A stretch of 64,000 bases of DNA from Mesobaculum littorinae (GCF_004011175.1 NZ_RQXX01000004.1:124001-188000); one strand, 5' to 3'; counted from the stretch's first letter, positions 25,328 through 35,971 are shown. Notes: generated by a model from the letters alone, not told the origin. Made by a program: numbers and translations.

Positions 25328-26317
25328 TCACCGCCCGCGGCGGGGCTTTTCGCAGCGATAGAGCTTGAACGCGGTATCGCCGCCCAGATCCTCGATTCGC
25401 GCAAAGCGATCCGAGAGCGCGCTCTCATAGGGCAGATGCCGGTTCGCGACCAGCCACAGCGTGCCCGACGGCGCAAGCGCCGCGGCCGCCGCGGCGATGA
25501 AGGCCCGCCCCAGACCCGGATCCGCCGCGCGGCCCTGGTGGAAAGGCGGGTTCATGATGACATGGTCCAGAAGCTCGGCCGGTTTCCAGCGCGTCACATC
25601 TGCCCAGTGAAAGGCCGCGCGCGGGTCGGTGACGTTCTGCCGGGCCGCCTGCACCGCGGCATGCTCGGCCTCGACCAGATCGACCGAGACGACCTTGGGC
25701 GCGTCCTTCAGCAGCCGCGCCGAAAGATAGCCCCACCCGGCGCCCAGGTCGGCGACCCGGCCTTTCAGCCCCGCGGCAACCAGCGCATCGGCCAGCAGGG
25801 CCGACCCGCGGTCAACCCCGTCGGCAGAGAACACGCCCGGCGCGGTCAGGTAGCCATCCAAGACGCGCTGCGGCTCGGCCCGCCACCGCGCGACCGAGGC
25901 GTTGCGCAGCCGGAAGATCTTGCCATGCGCTTTCGAGATCACCTCGTCGACGTCGCCCTGCGCGCGACAGTCGCGCAGCAGCGCGTCGATGCCTTCCGTC
26001 TTCTGCCCGTCGACGAAGACCGGGCCGCCCTGGACCAGGTCCGCGGCCCGCGCGATGCGGTCGCGCGCGGCCTCCTTCGATCGCGGCAGGACGACCAGCG
26101 CCGTGCGAACCCCGGGCTCGACCGCGCCAATCTCGGGCACGACGGTCAGACCCCGGCGCGACAGCGCCTGGTGATCGGCAGCGAAGCCCTGCACGACGAC
26201 GACATCGTCGCCCAGGGGCGTCAGGTCGTCGCCGCCCCGCGCACCCAGCACGCAGACCCGGCCGGCATCCTCGAATAGACCACGCTCGGCGGCCAGCGGC
26301 AGACGTTTGGACAGCAT
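25328..26317 (-). CDS. RsmC-like class I SAM methyltransferase
   Basis: A 329-residue protein with an N-terminal degenerate methyltransferase-like domain and a C-terminal Rossmann domain carrying VADLGAGWGYLS (SAM site) and IMNPPFHQG (NPPF motif of N-methylating enzymes). This matches RsmC, which methylates G1207 of 16S rRNA at N2, or the related RlmG. The ATG at 26317 fits the conserved start SKRLPLAAERG. It lies between clpS and the SDR on the same strand, separated by 22 and 63 bases. Confidence 0.85.
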   Translation of the reverse strand: MLSKRLPLAAERGLFEDAGRVCVLGARGGDDLTPLGDDVVVVQGFAADHQALSRRGLTVVPEIGAVEPGVRTALVVLPRSKEAARDRIARAADLVQGGPVFVDGQKTEGIDALLRDCRAQGDVDEVISKAHGKIFRLRNASVARWRAEPQRVLDGYLTAPGVFSADGVDRGSALLADALVAAGLKGRVADLGAGWGYLSARLLKDAPKVVSVDLVEAEHAAVQAARQNVTDPRAAFHWADVTRWKPAELLDHVIMNPPFHQGRAADPGLGRAFIAAAAAALAPSGTLWLVANRHLPYESALSDRFARIEDLGGDTAFKLYRCEKPRRGR

Positions 26318-26339
26318 GGGATCGGGGCCCGGGGCCCCT

Positions 26340-26681
26340 CTACTCCTTTTCCATGGTGCATTGCAGCGGATGCTGGTGACGGCGGGCAAAGTCCATGACC
26401 TGCGCCACCTTGGTCTCGGCCACCTCGAACGAGAAGACGCCGACCACCGCGACCCCCTTCTTGTGCACGGTCAGCATGACCTCGAAGGCCTGCGCGTGGG
26501 TCAGTCCGAAGAACCGCTCAAGCACGTGGACCACGAATTCCATCGGGGTGTAGTCGTCGTTCAGGATCAGCACCTTGTAAAGCGGAGGGCGCTGCGTTTT
26601 CGTCCGGGTTTCCAGAACCACGTCGCCATCGCCGTGGCGCGGATCGTCTGGTCCCGACATGGTATGAGGCTGGACCGTCAA
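26340..26681 (-). CDS. clpS: ATP-dependent Clp protease adaptor ClpS
   Basis: A 113-residue Clp[21 protein letters not shown] is the N-degron pocket block, followed by [19 protein letters not shown]. ClpS hands N-end-rule substrates to ClpAP. The reading starts at a TTG (26681) because GGGAG lies seven bases before it; the internal ATG at 26660 has no ribosome site and would give 106 residues. clpA is not in the window. It is divergent from a HAD hydrolase gene. Confidence 0.93.
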   Translation of the reverse strand: MTVQPHTMSGPDDPRHGDGDVVLETRTKTQRPPLYKVLILNDDYTPMEFVVHVLERFFGLTHAQAFEVMLTVHKKGVAVVGVFSFEVAETKVAQVMDFARRHQHPLQCTMEKE

Positions 26682-26820
26682 GCCGTATCTCCCGCGGGTC
26701 TGAGCTGATTATCGGATTTGCTGGATGCACGTCGTCCGATCCGACTATATAAGGATGGCCCGCGGAGTGAAAAGGGGCCCCGCGGCATCGCAGCGACGGC
26801 ATCCGCGAGGTTTCGGCACT

Positions 26821-27555
26821 TTGGCACGGCTCACCACCATCGGCTTCGACGCCGACGACACCCTGTGGCACAACGAACAGTTCTACCGGCTGACGCAGGA
26901 CCGCTTTGCCGCCCTGCTGGCCGACCATGCCGACCGCGACCACCTGGAGACCCGACTGCTGGCGGCCGAGCGGCGCAACCTCGGGCGCTACGGCTTCGGC
27001 ATCAAGGGGTTCATGCTGTCGATGATCGAAACCGCGATCGAGGTGACCGAGGATCGCGTGCCCGCCACAGTCATCCGCCAGATCATCGAGGCGGGGCAGG
27101 ACATGCTGGCCCACCCCGTCGACCTGCTGCCCCACGCCCGCGCGGCGGTCGAATCAGCGGCCCAAGATCACCGCGTTCTGCTGATCACCAAGGGCGATCT
27201 TCTGGATCAGGAGCGCAAGCTGGCGCAATCGGGCCTGGGCGATCTGTTCGACGGGGTCGAGATCGTGTCGGACAAGACCGCGCCGGTCTATGCGCGCATC
27301 TTCGCCGAACATGGCGACGGGTCGGACCGGGCGGTGATGATCGGCAATTCGATGAAATCCGACGTGCTGCCCGTGATCGAGGCCGGCGGCCATGGTGTCT
27401 TTGTGCCACATGGCCATGTCTGGGCGCTGGAGGCCGCGGATCCTCCCGAGAACAACCCGAAATTCCACGAGATTCCCGATCTGGGCGCGCTGCCGGATTT
27501 GCTTGAAAAACTGGCAGAGCCGGAATTGCGTAAATCTGTCGGAACAAAGATCTAG
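26821..27555 (+). CDS. HAD family hydrolase
   Basis: A roughly 244-residue HAD phosphatase. Motif I is IGFDADDTLWHNE (nucleophile Asp with DxD), motif II is LLITKG, and motif III/IV are the Lys in VSDKTAPVY and IGNSMKSDVLPV. A helical cap lies between motifs I and II. The substrate is unknown. The start is uncertain: a TTG at 26821 gives the natural beginning (ARLTTIGFDAD), while an ATG at 26755 adds a basic tail and has AAGG directly against it. It is divergent from clpS. Confidence 0.82.
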   Translation: MARLTTIGFDADDTLWHNEQFYRLTQDRFAALLADHADRDHLETRLLAAERRNLGRYGFGIKGFMLSMIETAIEVTEDRVPATVIRQIIEAGQDMLAHPVDLLPHARAAVESAAQDHRVLLITKGDLLDQERKLAQSGLGDLFDGVEIVSDKTAPVYARIFAEHGDGSDRAVMIGNSMKSDVLPVIEAGGHGVFVPHGHVWALEAADPPENNPKFHEIPDLGALPDLLEKLAEPELRKSVGTKI

Positions 27556-27683
27556 CGGCCCGCGGCGATTCCGCGTCAATATCTGCCAATGCCTGAACCG
27601 CGTGGGCTAGCCCCCTGAAACGCGGCTATTTTCCAACGGGAAATGCCGTGCTATCATCTGGTCCATAACGCGGATCGGACAGC

Positions 27684-27701
27684 GTGACACGCCCGTGTCA
27701 C
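27684..27701. promoter_or_regulatory. Perfect 18-base dyad upstream of the carboxypeptidase gene
   Basis: GTGACAC-GCCC-GTGTCAC, 45 bases before the GTG start, in a 190-base intergenic gap. Position and symmetry fit an operator for a dimeric repressor; a small RNA hairpin is the alternative. Confidence 0.45.
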
Positions 27702-27745
27702 ATAGAAGACTCGGCCGCGGAGGCAGATAAAAAGGCAGTGATCCC

Positions 27746-29083
27746 GTGGAACGTACAGGGCAGTTCTTCCGCGGCCGGTTCAATGCGGCCGCATATCTTC
27801 TAGCATTCGTCGTCACGACAGCCGTCGCCGCGTCCGGCGCCGTTGCCGCGCCTTTCGCGGCCATGGTGATCGACGCCCGCTCGGGCGAGGTGCTCCATGC
27901 GGAAAACGCGGATGCACGGCTGCATCCGGCCTCGCTGACCAAGATGATGACACTCTACATCGCGTTCGAGGCGGTGAAACGCGGCGAAATCAGCCTCGAC
28001 ACCCAGGTCCGCATCTCGCAGAAGGCCGCGGCCGAACCGCCCTCGAAGCTGGGGCTGCGCTCGGGCCAGCAGATCGCGTTCCGCTATCTGATCCGCGCCG
28101 CGTCGGTGAAATCGGCCAATGATGCCGCCACCGCGATCGGCGAAGCGATCGAGGGGTCCGAAGCCGCCTTTGCCCGCCGCATGAACCGCACCGCCCAGGC
28201 ACTGGGGATGACGCGCACGACCTTCCGCAACGCCCACGGCCTGACGGAAGAGGGGCACCTGTCGACCGCCCGCGACATGACCCTGCTGGGCCGGCATCTG
28301 TTCTACGACTACCCCGAGTACTACAACCTGTTCTCGCGTCAGACGACCAACGCGGGCATCCGCGACGTGTCCAACACCAACCGGCGGTTCCTGTCGGATT
28401 ACCCCGGCGCCGACGGCATCAAGACCGGGTACACCAACGCGGCGGGCTTCAACCTGGTCGCCTCGGCCCAACATGGTCAGGAGCGGATCATCGCCACGGT
28501 GTTCGGCGAAAGGTCGACGCCCGCGCGCAACGCCAAGGTGGCCAGCCTGCTCGACCTAGGGTTCGAAAAGGCCGCGACGCAGGTCGCCGTGCGTTTGCCC
28601 GCGCCGCCGAACTACGCCGCCCTGCCCGACCCCGCCGCTGGCGCAGCCCCCGGCATGACGGTCGTGAAGATCTCGCGCCGTCCGATGGCGCGCCCGCTGC
28701 GCGGCACGATGATGGTCGCCTCGGCCGACGGGATGGTGCCGATGGGCGCCGCGGGGGCGGCGACGATCGACCCGCGTGCCCGGCCAGAGGATCTTGTCGG
28801 CGAAGAGATCGCGCGCGAGGTCGTCACCCGGCTTTCCACGTCGGGCGGGCGGCACTTCGGCATCAACGTCGGCAAGTACGGGTCGCGCTATCAGGCCGAG
28901 CGGGTTCTGCTGAAGACCGCACTGGTCGAGCTGGGCACGCTGGACGATGCGTTGCGCAAGGTGGTGCACGGCAATGGCGGCTACGAGGCGAATTTCGTCG
29001 GCATGACGCAGGAATCAGCCGCCCTGGCCTGCCGCCGCCTGGCCGCCCGCGACATCGAGTGTTCGACGATCAATCCCGGCTGA
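27746..29083 (+). CDS. D-alanyl-D-alanine carboxypeptidase (S11) with C-terminal SPOR domain
   Basis: A 445-residue low-molecular-weight penicillin-binding protein. After a signal/anchor (about 14-35) come the three active-site motifs SLTK (Ser 63, Lys 66), SAN (123-125) and KTG (226-228). A Pro/Ala linker (about 290-360) leads to a SPOR-like domain (about 365-440, FGINVGKYGSRYQAERVLLK), which binds denuded septal peptidoglycan. It trims the terminal D-Ala from stem peptides in the periplasm, probably at division sites. The start is a GTG with a weak AAGG. It lacks the usual C-terminal amphipathic anchor. Confidence 0.92.
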   Translation: MERTGQFFRGRFNAAAYLLAFVVTTAVAASGAVAAPFAAMVIDARSGEVLHAENADARLHPASLTKMMTLYIAFEAVKRGEISLDTQVRISQKAAAEPPSKLGLRSGQQIAFRYLIRAASVKSANDAATAIGEAIEGSEAAFARRMNRTAQALGMTRTTFRNAHGLTEEGHLSTARDMTLLGRHLFYDYPEYYNLFSRQTTNAGIRDVSNTNRRFLSDYPGADGIKTGYTNAAGFNLVASAQHGQERIIATVFGERSTPARNAKVASLLDLGFEKAATQVAVRLPAPPNYAALPDPAAGAAPGMTVVKISRRPMARPLRGTMMVASADGMVPMGAAGAATIDPRARPEDLVGEEIAREVVTRLSTSGGRHFGINVGKYGSRYQAERVLLKTALVELGTLDDALRKVVHGNGGYEANFVGMTQESAALACRRLAARDIECSTINPG

Positions 29084-29124
29084 GGGGCGCAACATAAACA
29101 GGTGGGGCTTTCCCCTGTCGTCAG

Positions 29125-29152
29125 AAAGGCGCCGATGTCCGGCGCCTTTTTT
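29125..29152 (+). terminator. Intrinsic terminator of the carboxypeptidase gene
   Basis: Perfect 10-bp stem aaaggcgccg / cggcgccttt with loop atgtc and trailing T's, 42 bases after the stop. Confidence 0.9.
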
Positions 29153-29204
29153 CATGCCGATCACAACCATTCCGAGCCGACCGAAGATCGCCCCCCTGCG
29201 CCGC

Positions 29205-30815
29205 TCAGGCGACCGGCGCGTCCGAGGCCTTGAGGTCGAAGGCCGCCGCCATCAGAGCGCGGGTATAGTCCGTCTTCGGCGCATCGAAGATCTCGTCCGC
29301 CGGGCCGGCCTCGACCACGTCGCCGCGCTTCATCACCATCACCTTGTGGCTGAGCGCGCGCACGACCTTCAGGTCGTGGCTGATGAACAGGTAGGCAAGG
29401 TCGTGCTTCTGCTGCAGGTCGCGCAGCAGGTTCACGATCTGCACCTGCACCGTCATGTCGAGCGCCGAGGTCGGTTCGTCCAGCACGACCAGCTTCGGGC
29501 TCAGGATCATCGCCCGGGCGATGGCGATCCGCTGCCGCTGCCCGCCCGAGAATTCGTGCGGATAGCGATGCATCGTCGCGGGATCCAGCCCGACCTCGGC
29601 CATGATCGCGGCCACCTTGTCGCGCTTTTCCGCGGCGGTGGGTTTGCCATGGATGCCCAGGCCCTCGGCAATGATCTCCTCGACCGTCATCCGCGGGCTG
29701 AGCGATCCGTAGGGGTCCTGAAACACGATCTGCATGTCGCCGCGAAGCGGGCGCACCGCCTTGGACTTCAACCCCTGGATATCGCGGCCGAGAAACAGGA
29801 TCGGACCCTCGGACGAGATCAGCCGCATGATTGCCAGTGCCAGCGTGGTCTTTCCCGACCCCGATTCGCCGACAATGCCAACGGTTTCGCCCGCCCGCAC
29901 CGTCAGGCTGGCGGCGTTGACCGCCTTCACGTGCCCCACAGTGCGCTTGAGCAGACCGCGCTGGATCGGAAACCAGATGCGCAGATCGCGGGTTTCGGCC
30001 ACCACCGGCGCATCATCGCGCACCGGCACGGGCACGCCGGTCGATTCGGCGGAGAGCAGCATCCGCGTATAGGGATGCTGCGGCGTCTCGAATATCTCGC
30101 GCGTCGGGCCCCGCTCTACGATTTCGCCCTTCTGCATCACGCAGACCCGATCGGCAAAGCGTCGCACGATGCCAAGGTCATGGGTGATGAACAGCATCGA
30201 CATGCCCAGATCGCGCTTGAGCTCGGACAGCAGCTCGAGAATCTGCGCCTGGATCGTGACGTCGAGCGCGGTTGTCGGTTCGTCCGCGATCAGCAGGGTC
30301 GGCCGGTTGGCCAGCGCCATGGCGATCATCACCCGCTGTCGCTGTCCGCCGGACAGCTGGTGCGGGTACGCGGTCAGGCGGCTTTCGGGATCCTGGATGC
30401 CCACCTGCGTCAGAAGCTCGACGATACGCCCCCGCGCGGCGCGCCCCTGCACCCCCTGATGCAGGGCAAGGCTTTCGCCCAGCTGACGCTCGATCGTGTG
30501 CAGCGGGTTGAGCGATGTCATCGGTTCCTGGAAGATGAACGAGATGTCGTTGCCCCGCACCCGGCGCAGCACGTCTTCGCGCGCGCCCAGCAGTTCTTCG
30601 CCGTCGAAGCGGACCGATCCCCCGGTCTGCGCGCTGCTGCCCAAAAGATCGACGGTCGACAGCGCCGTCACCGATTTGCCCGACCCCGATTCGCCAACGA
30701 GGGCGACGGTCTCACCGCGCCCGACCTCGAACGAGACGCCGTGCACGGCGGGGATGACCGCCCCGTCCTGGCGAAAGCTCACGGTCAGGTCGCGGACATC
30801 GAGGACGGCGGTCAT
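29205..30815 (-). CDS. yejF: Oligopeptide/microcin C-type ABC ATPase (two ATPase halves) YejF
   Basis: A 536-residue fused ATPase with two complete cassettes. First half: [35 protein letters not shown]; second half: [35 protein letters not shown]. Each half ends with the oligopeptide-family extension ([20 protein letters not shown]). It drives the YejBE permease for import of peptides. The ATG at 30815 overlaps the yejE stop by four bases (ATGA); the longer frame to 30920 overlaps the permease gene and is rejected. It is the last gene of the operon. Confidence 0.94.
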   Translation of the reverse strand: MTAVLDVRDLTVSFRQDGAVIPAVHGVSFEVGRGETVALVGESGSGKSVTALSTVDLLGSSAQTGGSVRFDGEELLGAREDVLRRVRGNDISFIFQEPMTSLNPLHTIERQLGESLALHQGVQGRAARGRIVELLTQVGIQDPESRLTAYPHQLSGGQRQRVMIAMALANRPTLLIADEPTTALDVTIQAQILELLSELKRDLGMSMLFITHDLGIVRRFADRVCVMQKGEIVERGPTREIFETPQHPYTRMLLSAESTGVPVPVRDDAPVVAETRDLRIWFPIQRGLLKRTVGHVKAVNAASLTVRAGETVGIVGESGSGKTTLALAIMRLISSEGPILFLGRDIQGLKSKAVRPLRGDMQIVFQDPYGSLSPRMTVEEIIAEGLGIHGKPTAAEKRDKVAAIMAEVGLDPATMHRYPHEFSGGQRQRIAIARAMILSPKLVVLDEPTSALDMTVQVQIVNLLRDLQQKHDLAYLFISHDLKVVRALSHKVMVMKRGDVVEAGPADEIFDAPKTDYTRALMAAAFDLKASDAPVA

Positions 30816-32122
30816 TGGAAGGTCTTTCTGGGGTCGAAGGCGTCGCGGATGCCTTCGAAGATGAAGACCAGAAGCGACAGCATGATCGCGAAGGTGAAGA
30901 ACGCGGTGAACGCCAGCCACGGCGCCTGCAGGTTCTGCTTGGCCTGCAACGTCAGCTCACCCAGGCTGGGGGCCGAGGCGGGCAGGCCGAACCCCAGGAA
31001 ATCGAGAGTCGCGAGGGTCGAGATCGTGCCGGTGATGATGAAGGGCAGCATGGTAACCGTCGCCACCATCGCGTTGGGAAGCATGTGGCGGAACATGATC
31101 TTGGTGCTGGAGACGCCCAGTGCGCGGGCCGCGCGGACGTATTCGAAGTTGCGCGCCCGCAGGAATTCGGCGCGCACGACGCCCACCAGCGCCGGCCAGC
31201 CGAAGAGGACGGTGACGAAGACAAGCAGCCAGAACCCCCGCCCCAGGATCGCGAAGAGGATGATGATCACGTAAAGCTGCGGCGTCGACACCCAGATCTC
31301 GATCACCCGCTGGAACACGAGGTCCAGCCACCCGCCGAAGAAGCCCTGCACGGCGCCTGCGGCGATCCCGACGATCGTGGTCAGGACAGTGACGATCAAG
31401 GTGAAGAAGATCGACAGGCGGAAGCCGTAGATCACCCGGGCCAGCACGTCGCGCGCTGTGTCGTCGGTGCCCAGCAGGTGCGCGCCGTCGGGGGCCGAGG
31501 GTGCGGCGACACCGATGTCGTTGATCGTGTCATAGGAATAGGGAATCGGCGGCCACAGCATCCAGCCCCGCTCGAGCGGCTCGCCGTTGTAGCTGCCCAT
31601 TTCGGCCGCCTGCAGAACCTCTTCGGGCTCGTAAAAGCAATCCTCGACCCCGCCCGAGGCGATCAGGCACTGCACCTCGATATCGGTATAGACGGCCTCG
31701 GTCCGGAAATCGCCGCCGAAGGTCGTTTCGGGGTAGAAGTTGAAGACGGGGGCGTAAAGATCGCCGCGATAGCTGACGAGGATCGGCTTGTCGTTGGCCA
31801 GGAACTCGGCAAAGCACGACAGGCCGAAGAGCAGGACAAACAGCCACAGGCTCCAGAACGCGCGGCCGTTGCGGCGGAAATTGCGCCAGCGCCTCTGGTT
31901 GAGCGGGCTCAGCCACATCCGCCGGCGCCGCGCCGCAGGGCCTCCGGCGGTCACCGTTGACTCGGACGCGGCGGGTTCGGTCGGGGCATCGAGGCCCGGG
32001 CGCACCGGTGGCGGTGCGTCGTGGCCGCCCGGCCCGGGATGGGGCGGCGGCGTCGCGATGCCGGGCTCGGTCGGTTCGGCGGGATCGTGTGGGGCACCGG
32101 GTCGTGGGTCGCGATCGGCCAA
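30812..32122 (-). CDS. yejE: Oligopeptide ABC permease YejE
   Basis: A 436-residue permease. An unusual Pro/Gly/Ala-rich cytoplasmic tail of about 65 residues precedes SPLNQRRWRNFRRNGRAFWS, the conserved start of YejE. TM1 (about 90-110), a periplasmic insert, HLLGTDDTARDVLARVIYG and five more TM segments follow, with the EAA loop ARALGVSSTKIMFRHMLPN. The start is taken as TTG at 32122, one base after the yejB stop, because GGGAG lies seven bases before it. If not, an internal ATG would remove the tail. Confidence 0.92.
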   Translation of the reverse strand: MADRDPRPGAPHDPAEPTEPGIATPPPHPGPGGHDAPPPVRPGLDAPTEPAASESTVTAGGPAARRRRMWLSPLNQRRWRNFRRNGRAFWSLWLFVLLFGLSCFAEFLANDKPILVSYRGDLYAPVFNFYPETTFGGDFRTEAVYTDIEVQCLIASGGVEDCFYEPEEVLQAAEMGSYNGEPLERGWMLWPPIPYSYDTINDIGVAAPSAPDGAHLLGTDDTARDVLARVIYGFRLSIFFTLIVTVLTTIVGIAAGAVQGFFGGWLDLVFQRVIEIWVSTPQLYVIIILFAILGRGFWLLVFVTVLFGWPALVGVVRAEFLRARNFEYVRAARALGVSSTKIMFRHMLPNAMVATVTMLPFIITGTISTLATLDFLGFGLPASAPSLGELTLQAKQNLQAPWLAFTAFFTFAIMLSLLVFIFEGIRDAFDPRKTFQ

Positions 32123-32123
32123 C

Positions 32124-33209
32124 TCAGGTCTCCCGCGAATCGAAGTCGATGCGGGGATCGACGAAGACGTACATCAGGTCGGACAGGATGCCGACGACGA
32201 GGCTGATCAGCCCGAAGAAGAACAGCGTGCCGAAGATCACCGGGTAATCCCGGGCCACCGCCGCCTCGAACCCCAGCCGGCCGATCCCGTCGAGCGAGAA
32301 GATCGTTTCGATGATGATCGAGCCCGAGAAGAACACGCCGATGAAGACCGAAGGAAAGCCCGCGATCACGATCAGCATCGCGTTGCGGAAGACGTGGCCA
32401 TAAAGCACCCGCCCCTCGGGCAGGCCCTTGGCACGTGCGGTGACGACGTACTGCTTCTTGATCTCGTCAAGGAACGAGTTCTTCGTCAGCAGCGTCAGCG
32501 TGGCAAAGGCCGAGATGGTCGAGGCCGCCACCGGCAGCGCGATGTGCCAGAAATAGTCGGCGACCTTGCCCAGAAGGCTGAGCTGATTCCAGTTGTCGCT
32601 GGTCAGCCCGCGCAGCGGAAAGATCTGCCAGTAAGAGCCGCCGGCGAAAAGCACCAGCAGCAGGATCCCGAACAGGAAACCCGGGATCGCGTAGGCGACG
32701 ATGATCACCCCGCTGGTCCAGGTATCGAAGCCCGACCCGTCGCGCACCGCCTTGCGGATGCCAAGAGGGATAGACACGGCATAGGCGATGATCGTCGACC
32801 ACAATCCCAGCGTGATCGATACGGGTAGCTTTTCCCAGACAAGGTCCAGCACGCCGATCGACCGGAAGTAGCTGTCGCCGAAATCGAAGCGCATGTAGTT
32901 CCACATCATCGACAGGAACCGCTCCAGCGGCGGCTTGTCGAACCCGAATTCGCGCTCGAGATCCTCGATGAATTCGGGCGGAAGCCCGCGCGCCCCGGCA
33001 TAGTCCGATGCCGCGCCACCGCCCGGCGCCGCGGCATCGCCCGCGCCGCCCGAGATCCCGGCAAAGACGTCGCCCCCGCCTTCGACCCGCGCGATGATCT
33101 GCTCGATCGGGCCGCCGGGCACGAACTGGGTCAGGGTGAAGTTGACGATCATGATCCCCAGAAGCGTGGGGATGATCAGCAACAGACGTCTGAGGATGTA
33201 GGCGCCCAT
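32124..33209 (-). CDS. yejB: Oligopeptide ABC permease YejB
   Basis: A 361-residue permease with TM1 at residues 6-27 ([20 protein letters not shown]) and the family block [16 protein letters not shown] Gly/Ala-rich insert (about 45-75) is followed by [12 protein letters not shown] and five further TM segments. The EAA loop [20 protein letters not shown] contacts YejF. The ATG at 33209 has GAGGG four bases upstream and lies seven bases after yejA. With YejE it forms the inner-membrane pore. Confidence 0.94.
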   Translation of the reverse strand: MGAYILRRLLLIIPTLLGIMIVNFTLTQFVPGGPIEQIIARVEGGGDVFAGISGGAGDAAAPGGGAASDYAGARGLPPEFIEDLEREFGFDKPPLERFLSMMWNYMRFDFGDSYFRSIGVLDLVWEKLPVSITLGLWSTIIAYAVSIPLGIRKAVRDGSGFDTWTSGVIIVAYAIPGFLFGILLLVLFAGGSYWQIFPLRGLTSDNWNQLSLLGKVADYFWHIALPVAASTISAFATLTLLTKNSFLDEIKKQYVVTARAKGLPEGRVLYGHVFRNAMLIVIAGFPSVFIGVFFSGSIIIETIFSLDGIGRLGFEAAVARDYPVIFGTLFFFGLISLVVGILSDLMYVFVDPRIDFDSRET

Positions 33210-33216
33210 CAAACCC

Positions 33217-35283
33217 TCAGAGCGCGCCGGAGGCTTTCAGCGCCTCGGCCTTGTCCGCCTCGTACCACCAGAAATCCTCGACCCCCAGCGCGTAGGGCGG
33301 CAGCGGATCGGGATGGCCGTACATGTCGTAATAGGCGACCCAGTAGGCATCGTTATAGTAGGTCGGGATCATGATGTAGCTGTGGCGCAGGATCCGGTCG
33401 ATGGCGCGGACGGCCGCCTGCATCTCGTCCAGCGTTTCGGCATCGATCGTCCGTTCGATCAGGAAATCCACCGCCTCGCTGCAATAGGAGGCCGGGTTGA
33501 ACACGCTGTCGAGGTGATCTTCGCAGCCGAAGCGCTGCCCCGTGCCCAGACCTTCCTCAAGCCCGTTGCGGTAGTAGTCGTAGATCATGTCGAAATCGCC
33601 GTCGCGTTCCCGCGCGGTGTATTGCGCGTCATCGATCCGCGAATAACGGGCATCGACACCCAGACGTTTGAGGTTGTCGACGAAGGGCACGAAGATCCGG
33701 TCGAAGCTGGGATTGCTCTCCAGCAGTTCGACGCTCAGCACCTGGCCGTCCTTGCGGCGCAGGCCGTCCTGCCCGGTCTCCCAACCCGCCTCGTCCAGCA
33801 GGCGCGAGGCTTCGCGCAGGTTGCGCCGGTCCAGCTGACGGTCGCCGCTTTCGTGCGGCATCACCGCGGGCTCGGTCAGGATCTCGGGGTCGATCTTGTC
33901 GGCCACCTTCTCCAGCAACTCAAGCTCGCGCCCCTCGGGCACGCCCTGCGCGGCCAGATCCGAGTTTTGCCAGAAACTGTCGCGCTGCGCGAAGAGACCG
34001 TATTGCAGCGTGTCATTGGTCCAGGTGAAGTTGTACATCAGCCCCAGGGCCCGGCGCACCCGCGGATCCTGAAACTTTTCCTTGCGCAGGTTGAAGACGA
34101 AGCCGGTGGCGGCGGGAAGGCTGCCATCGGCCAGCTCTTCCTTGACGATGCTGCCGTTCTGGATGCCGGGAAACCCGTATTGCGTCGCCCATGTCAGCGA
34201 CGAGGTTTCCTGCCGGAAGGTGTATTCGCCGGCCTTGAACGCCTCGAACGCGGCATTGGTGTCGGCGAAGAACTCCACGCGCATCGTGTCGAAGTTGTTG
34301 CGCCCGACGTTGATCGGCAGGTCTTCGCCCCAGTAATCCGGGTTGCGCCGCACGGTGATGCGGCGGTTCACCTGCACGTCGTCGATCATGTAGGGCCCCG
34401 AGCCCGGCGGCTGGGTCAGGCGGCTCTCATCCAGCCGCGCGCCGGTTTCCTCGAACCAGGCCTTCGACATGACCACCATGGCGCCGGCCTGACCGATCAG
34501 CCCCTTGCGCGGCGCGTCGGGGTTGAAGTGGAATTTCACCCGGTGCTCGTCCAGAACCTCGACCCGCGGAATCAGCCGGCCCACGCTGACGCGGAACGAC
34601 GGCAGACCCTGTTCGACGAAGAGGTTGAAGGTAAAGGCCACGTCTTCGGCGGTGAGCGGCGTACCGTCAGAAAAGGTCGCCTCGGGCCGCAGGTTGAAGA
34701 TCACCCAGTCCTGGGTTTCGGGGTATTCCAGCGTTTCGCAAAGCAGGCAGTAGCTGGCATAGGCGTCGTCGGCGGTCGACGTCATGATCGATTCGTAGGG
34801 CAACGTTGAATAGGCATGCGCCCGCCCCTGCCGGGTGTAGGGGTTCATGCTGTCGAAGGTGCCGCGCGCCCAGGTCGACAGCTCACCTCCCTTGGGGGCG
34901 TCTGGATTGACGTATTCGAGATGCTCGAAATCGGGGCCATACTTGATGTCGCCCAGGTCCGAGAACGCATGCGCGGTGATGATCGCGCCCTCGACGGCGG
35001 CGTCCGTCGCGGTTTCATCGGCGGTGTCGGTCGTCCCGGCCCCGGGCGCCGTCGCGGCGTCAGCACCTTCGGTCGTGCCGGCGGGGGCAGCGCCCTCGGC
35101 CCCTGTGTCGGGGTCCGCCTGAAGCGTGCCCGCCGCGCTTTGCGCCTGCGTCTCGACATCGGGCTCCTGCGCCTGGGCGGGCTGGGCCAGCGGGACCAGG
35201 ACGGTCAGCGCGACCCCCGCGAGAAGGCCGGCAAGCCCGCGCGACACGGCGGAGGGACTGCGGAGACAGGGGTGCTTCGGCAT
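33217..35283 (-). CDS. yejA: ABC transporter extracellular substrate-binding protein YejA
   Basis: A 688-residue SBP family 5 protein. Residues 1-38 form a signal peptide ending PAQAQ. A low-complexity Ala/Thr/Asp/Gly linker (about 39-100) is longer than usual. The mature domain starts [20 protein letters not shown] and contains [21 protein letters not shown] in two adjoining blocks and [16 protein letters not shown]. It captures oligopeptides (in Escherichia coli, YejABEF imports microcin C) for YejBE. It is the first gene of the yejABEF operon; AAGGGAAG precedes the ATG. Confidence 0.93.
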   Translation of the reverse strand: MPKHPCLRSPSAVSRGLAGLLAGVALTVLVPLAQPAQAQEPDVETQAQSAAGTLQADPDTGAEGAAPAGTTEGADAATAPGAGTTDTADETATDAAVEGAIITAHAFSDLGDIKYGPDFEHLEYVNPDAPKGGELSTWARGTFDSMNPYTRQGRAHAYSTLPYESIMTSTADDAYASYCLLCETLEYPETQDWVIFNLRPEATFSDGTPLTAEDVAFTFNLFVEQGLPSFRVSVGRLIPRVEVLDEHRVKFHFNPDAPRKGLIGQAGAMVVMSKAWFEETGARLDESRLTQPPGSGPYMIDDVQVNRRITVRRNPDYWGEDLPINVGRNNFDTMRVEFFADTNAAFEAFKAGEYTFRQETSSLTWATQYGFPGIQNGSIVKEELADGSLPAATGFVFNLRKEKFQDPRVRRALGLMYNFTWTNDTLQYGLFAQRDSFWQNSDLAAQGVPEGRELELLEKVADKIDPEILTEPAVMPHESGDRQLDRRNLREASRLLDEAGWETGQDGLRRKDGQVLSVELLESNPSFDRIFVPFVDNLKRLGVDARYSRIDDAQYTARERDGDFDMIYDYYRNGLEEGLGTGQRFGCEDHLDSVFNPASYCSEAVDFLIERTIDAETLDEMQAAVRAIDRILRHSYIMIPTYYNDAYWVAYYDMYGHPDPLPPYALGVEDFWWYEADKAEALKASGAL

Positions 35284-35391
35284 GGCGGACTTCCCTTTCT
35301 GGGACGGACCTCGGACTAGGATCCCGAGGACGCTACGAGGCCAGTGGACGGGGGTTCAAGTTGAAATTCCGTGAACACGGGCCCCGGGAAT

Positions 35392-35420
35392 CGAAAACGC
35401 CGGCCCAATGGACCGGCGTT
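35392..35420 (-). terminator. Intrinsic terminator of cycM
   Basis: On the minus strand AACGCCGG, a 9-base loop and CCGGCGTT, then TTTC. It lies 26 bases beyond the cytochrome stop and before the yejA promoter region. Confidence 0.75.
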
Positions 35421-35446
35421 GAAGACGTGTCGGATCGGCGATCGGA

Positions 35447-35971
35447 TCAGCCGCCCGTCGACTCGAGATAGGCAATGACGTTGGCGCGGTCCTCGGCGCT
35501 CGGCAGGCCCGAGAAGCTCATCGCCGTGCCGGGGGCAAAATTCCGGGGGCTTTCGAGGAAGTGGAACAGGTTCTCGGGCGTCCAGACGTCGGCCGCCTCT
35601 TCCAGCGCGCCGGAATAGCCGAAATCGGCCACGGCATCGACTTCGCGGTTCACGACGCCGTCCAGGTGCGGACCCGTGGCGTTGGTGCCGTCGACCTTGT
35701 GGCAGGCCTTGCACTTGCCGAAGACACGGGCGCCCGCATCGGCATCGGCCTGCTCCATCAGGGTCGCGAAATCGACCTCTTCCTCTTCGGCACCGCCGCC
35801 GCCGTCTTCGGACACTTCCATGGCATAGGCCATTTCCGCACCCTCGGCATCGCCATGCGCCGTCCCGCCGACGTGATACAGGGCCTCGCCGGCCCAGTTC
35901 CCCAGAAGAAAGATCAGAAGCGTGCCGCAGAAGCCGCCCACGATCTTAACGCCGGTCATTGTGTCGAACAT
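35447..35971 (-). CDS. cycM: Membrane-anchored cytochrome c552 CycM-like
   Basis: A 174-residue class I c-type cytochrome. An uncleaved N-terminal helix (about 9-27, VGGFCGTLLIFLLGNWAGEA) anchors it in the membrane; an acidic linker with EEEE follows; the haem site is KCKACH and the distal Met is in GTAMSFSG. In alphaproteobacteria CycM carries electrons from the bc1 complex to cytochrome c oxidase. The ATG at 35971 is preferred; the frame opens to a GTG at 35992. It is divergent from pheA, the usual alphaproteobacterial pairing. Confidence 0.93.
   Translation of the reverse strand: MFDTMTGVKIVGGFCGTLLIFLLGNWAGEALYHVGGTAHGDAEGAEMAYAMEVSEDGGGGAEEEEVDFATLMEQADADAGARVFGKCKACHKVDGTNATGPHLDGVVNREVDAVADFGYSGALEEAADVWTPENLFHFLESPRNFAPGTAMSFSGLPSAEDRANVIAYLESTGG

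Noticed and set aside
26718-26751. Promoter TTGCTG/TATATA before the HAD gene
   Set aside because: The spacing is 22 bases, too long for a standard promoter; TATATA alone is insufficient.
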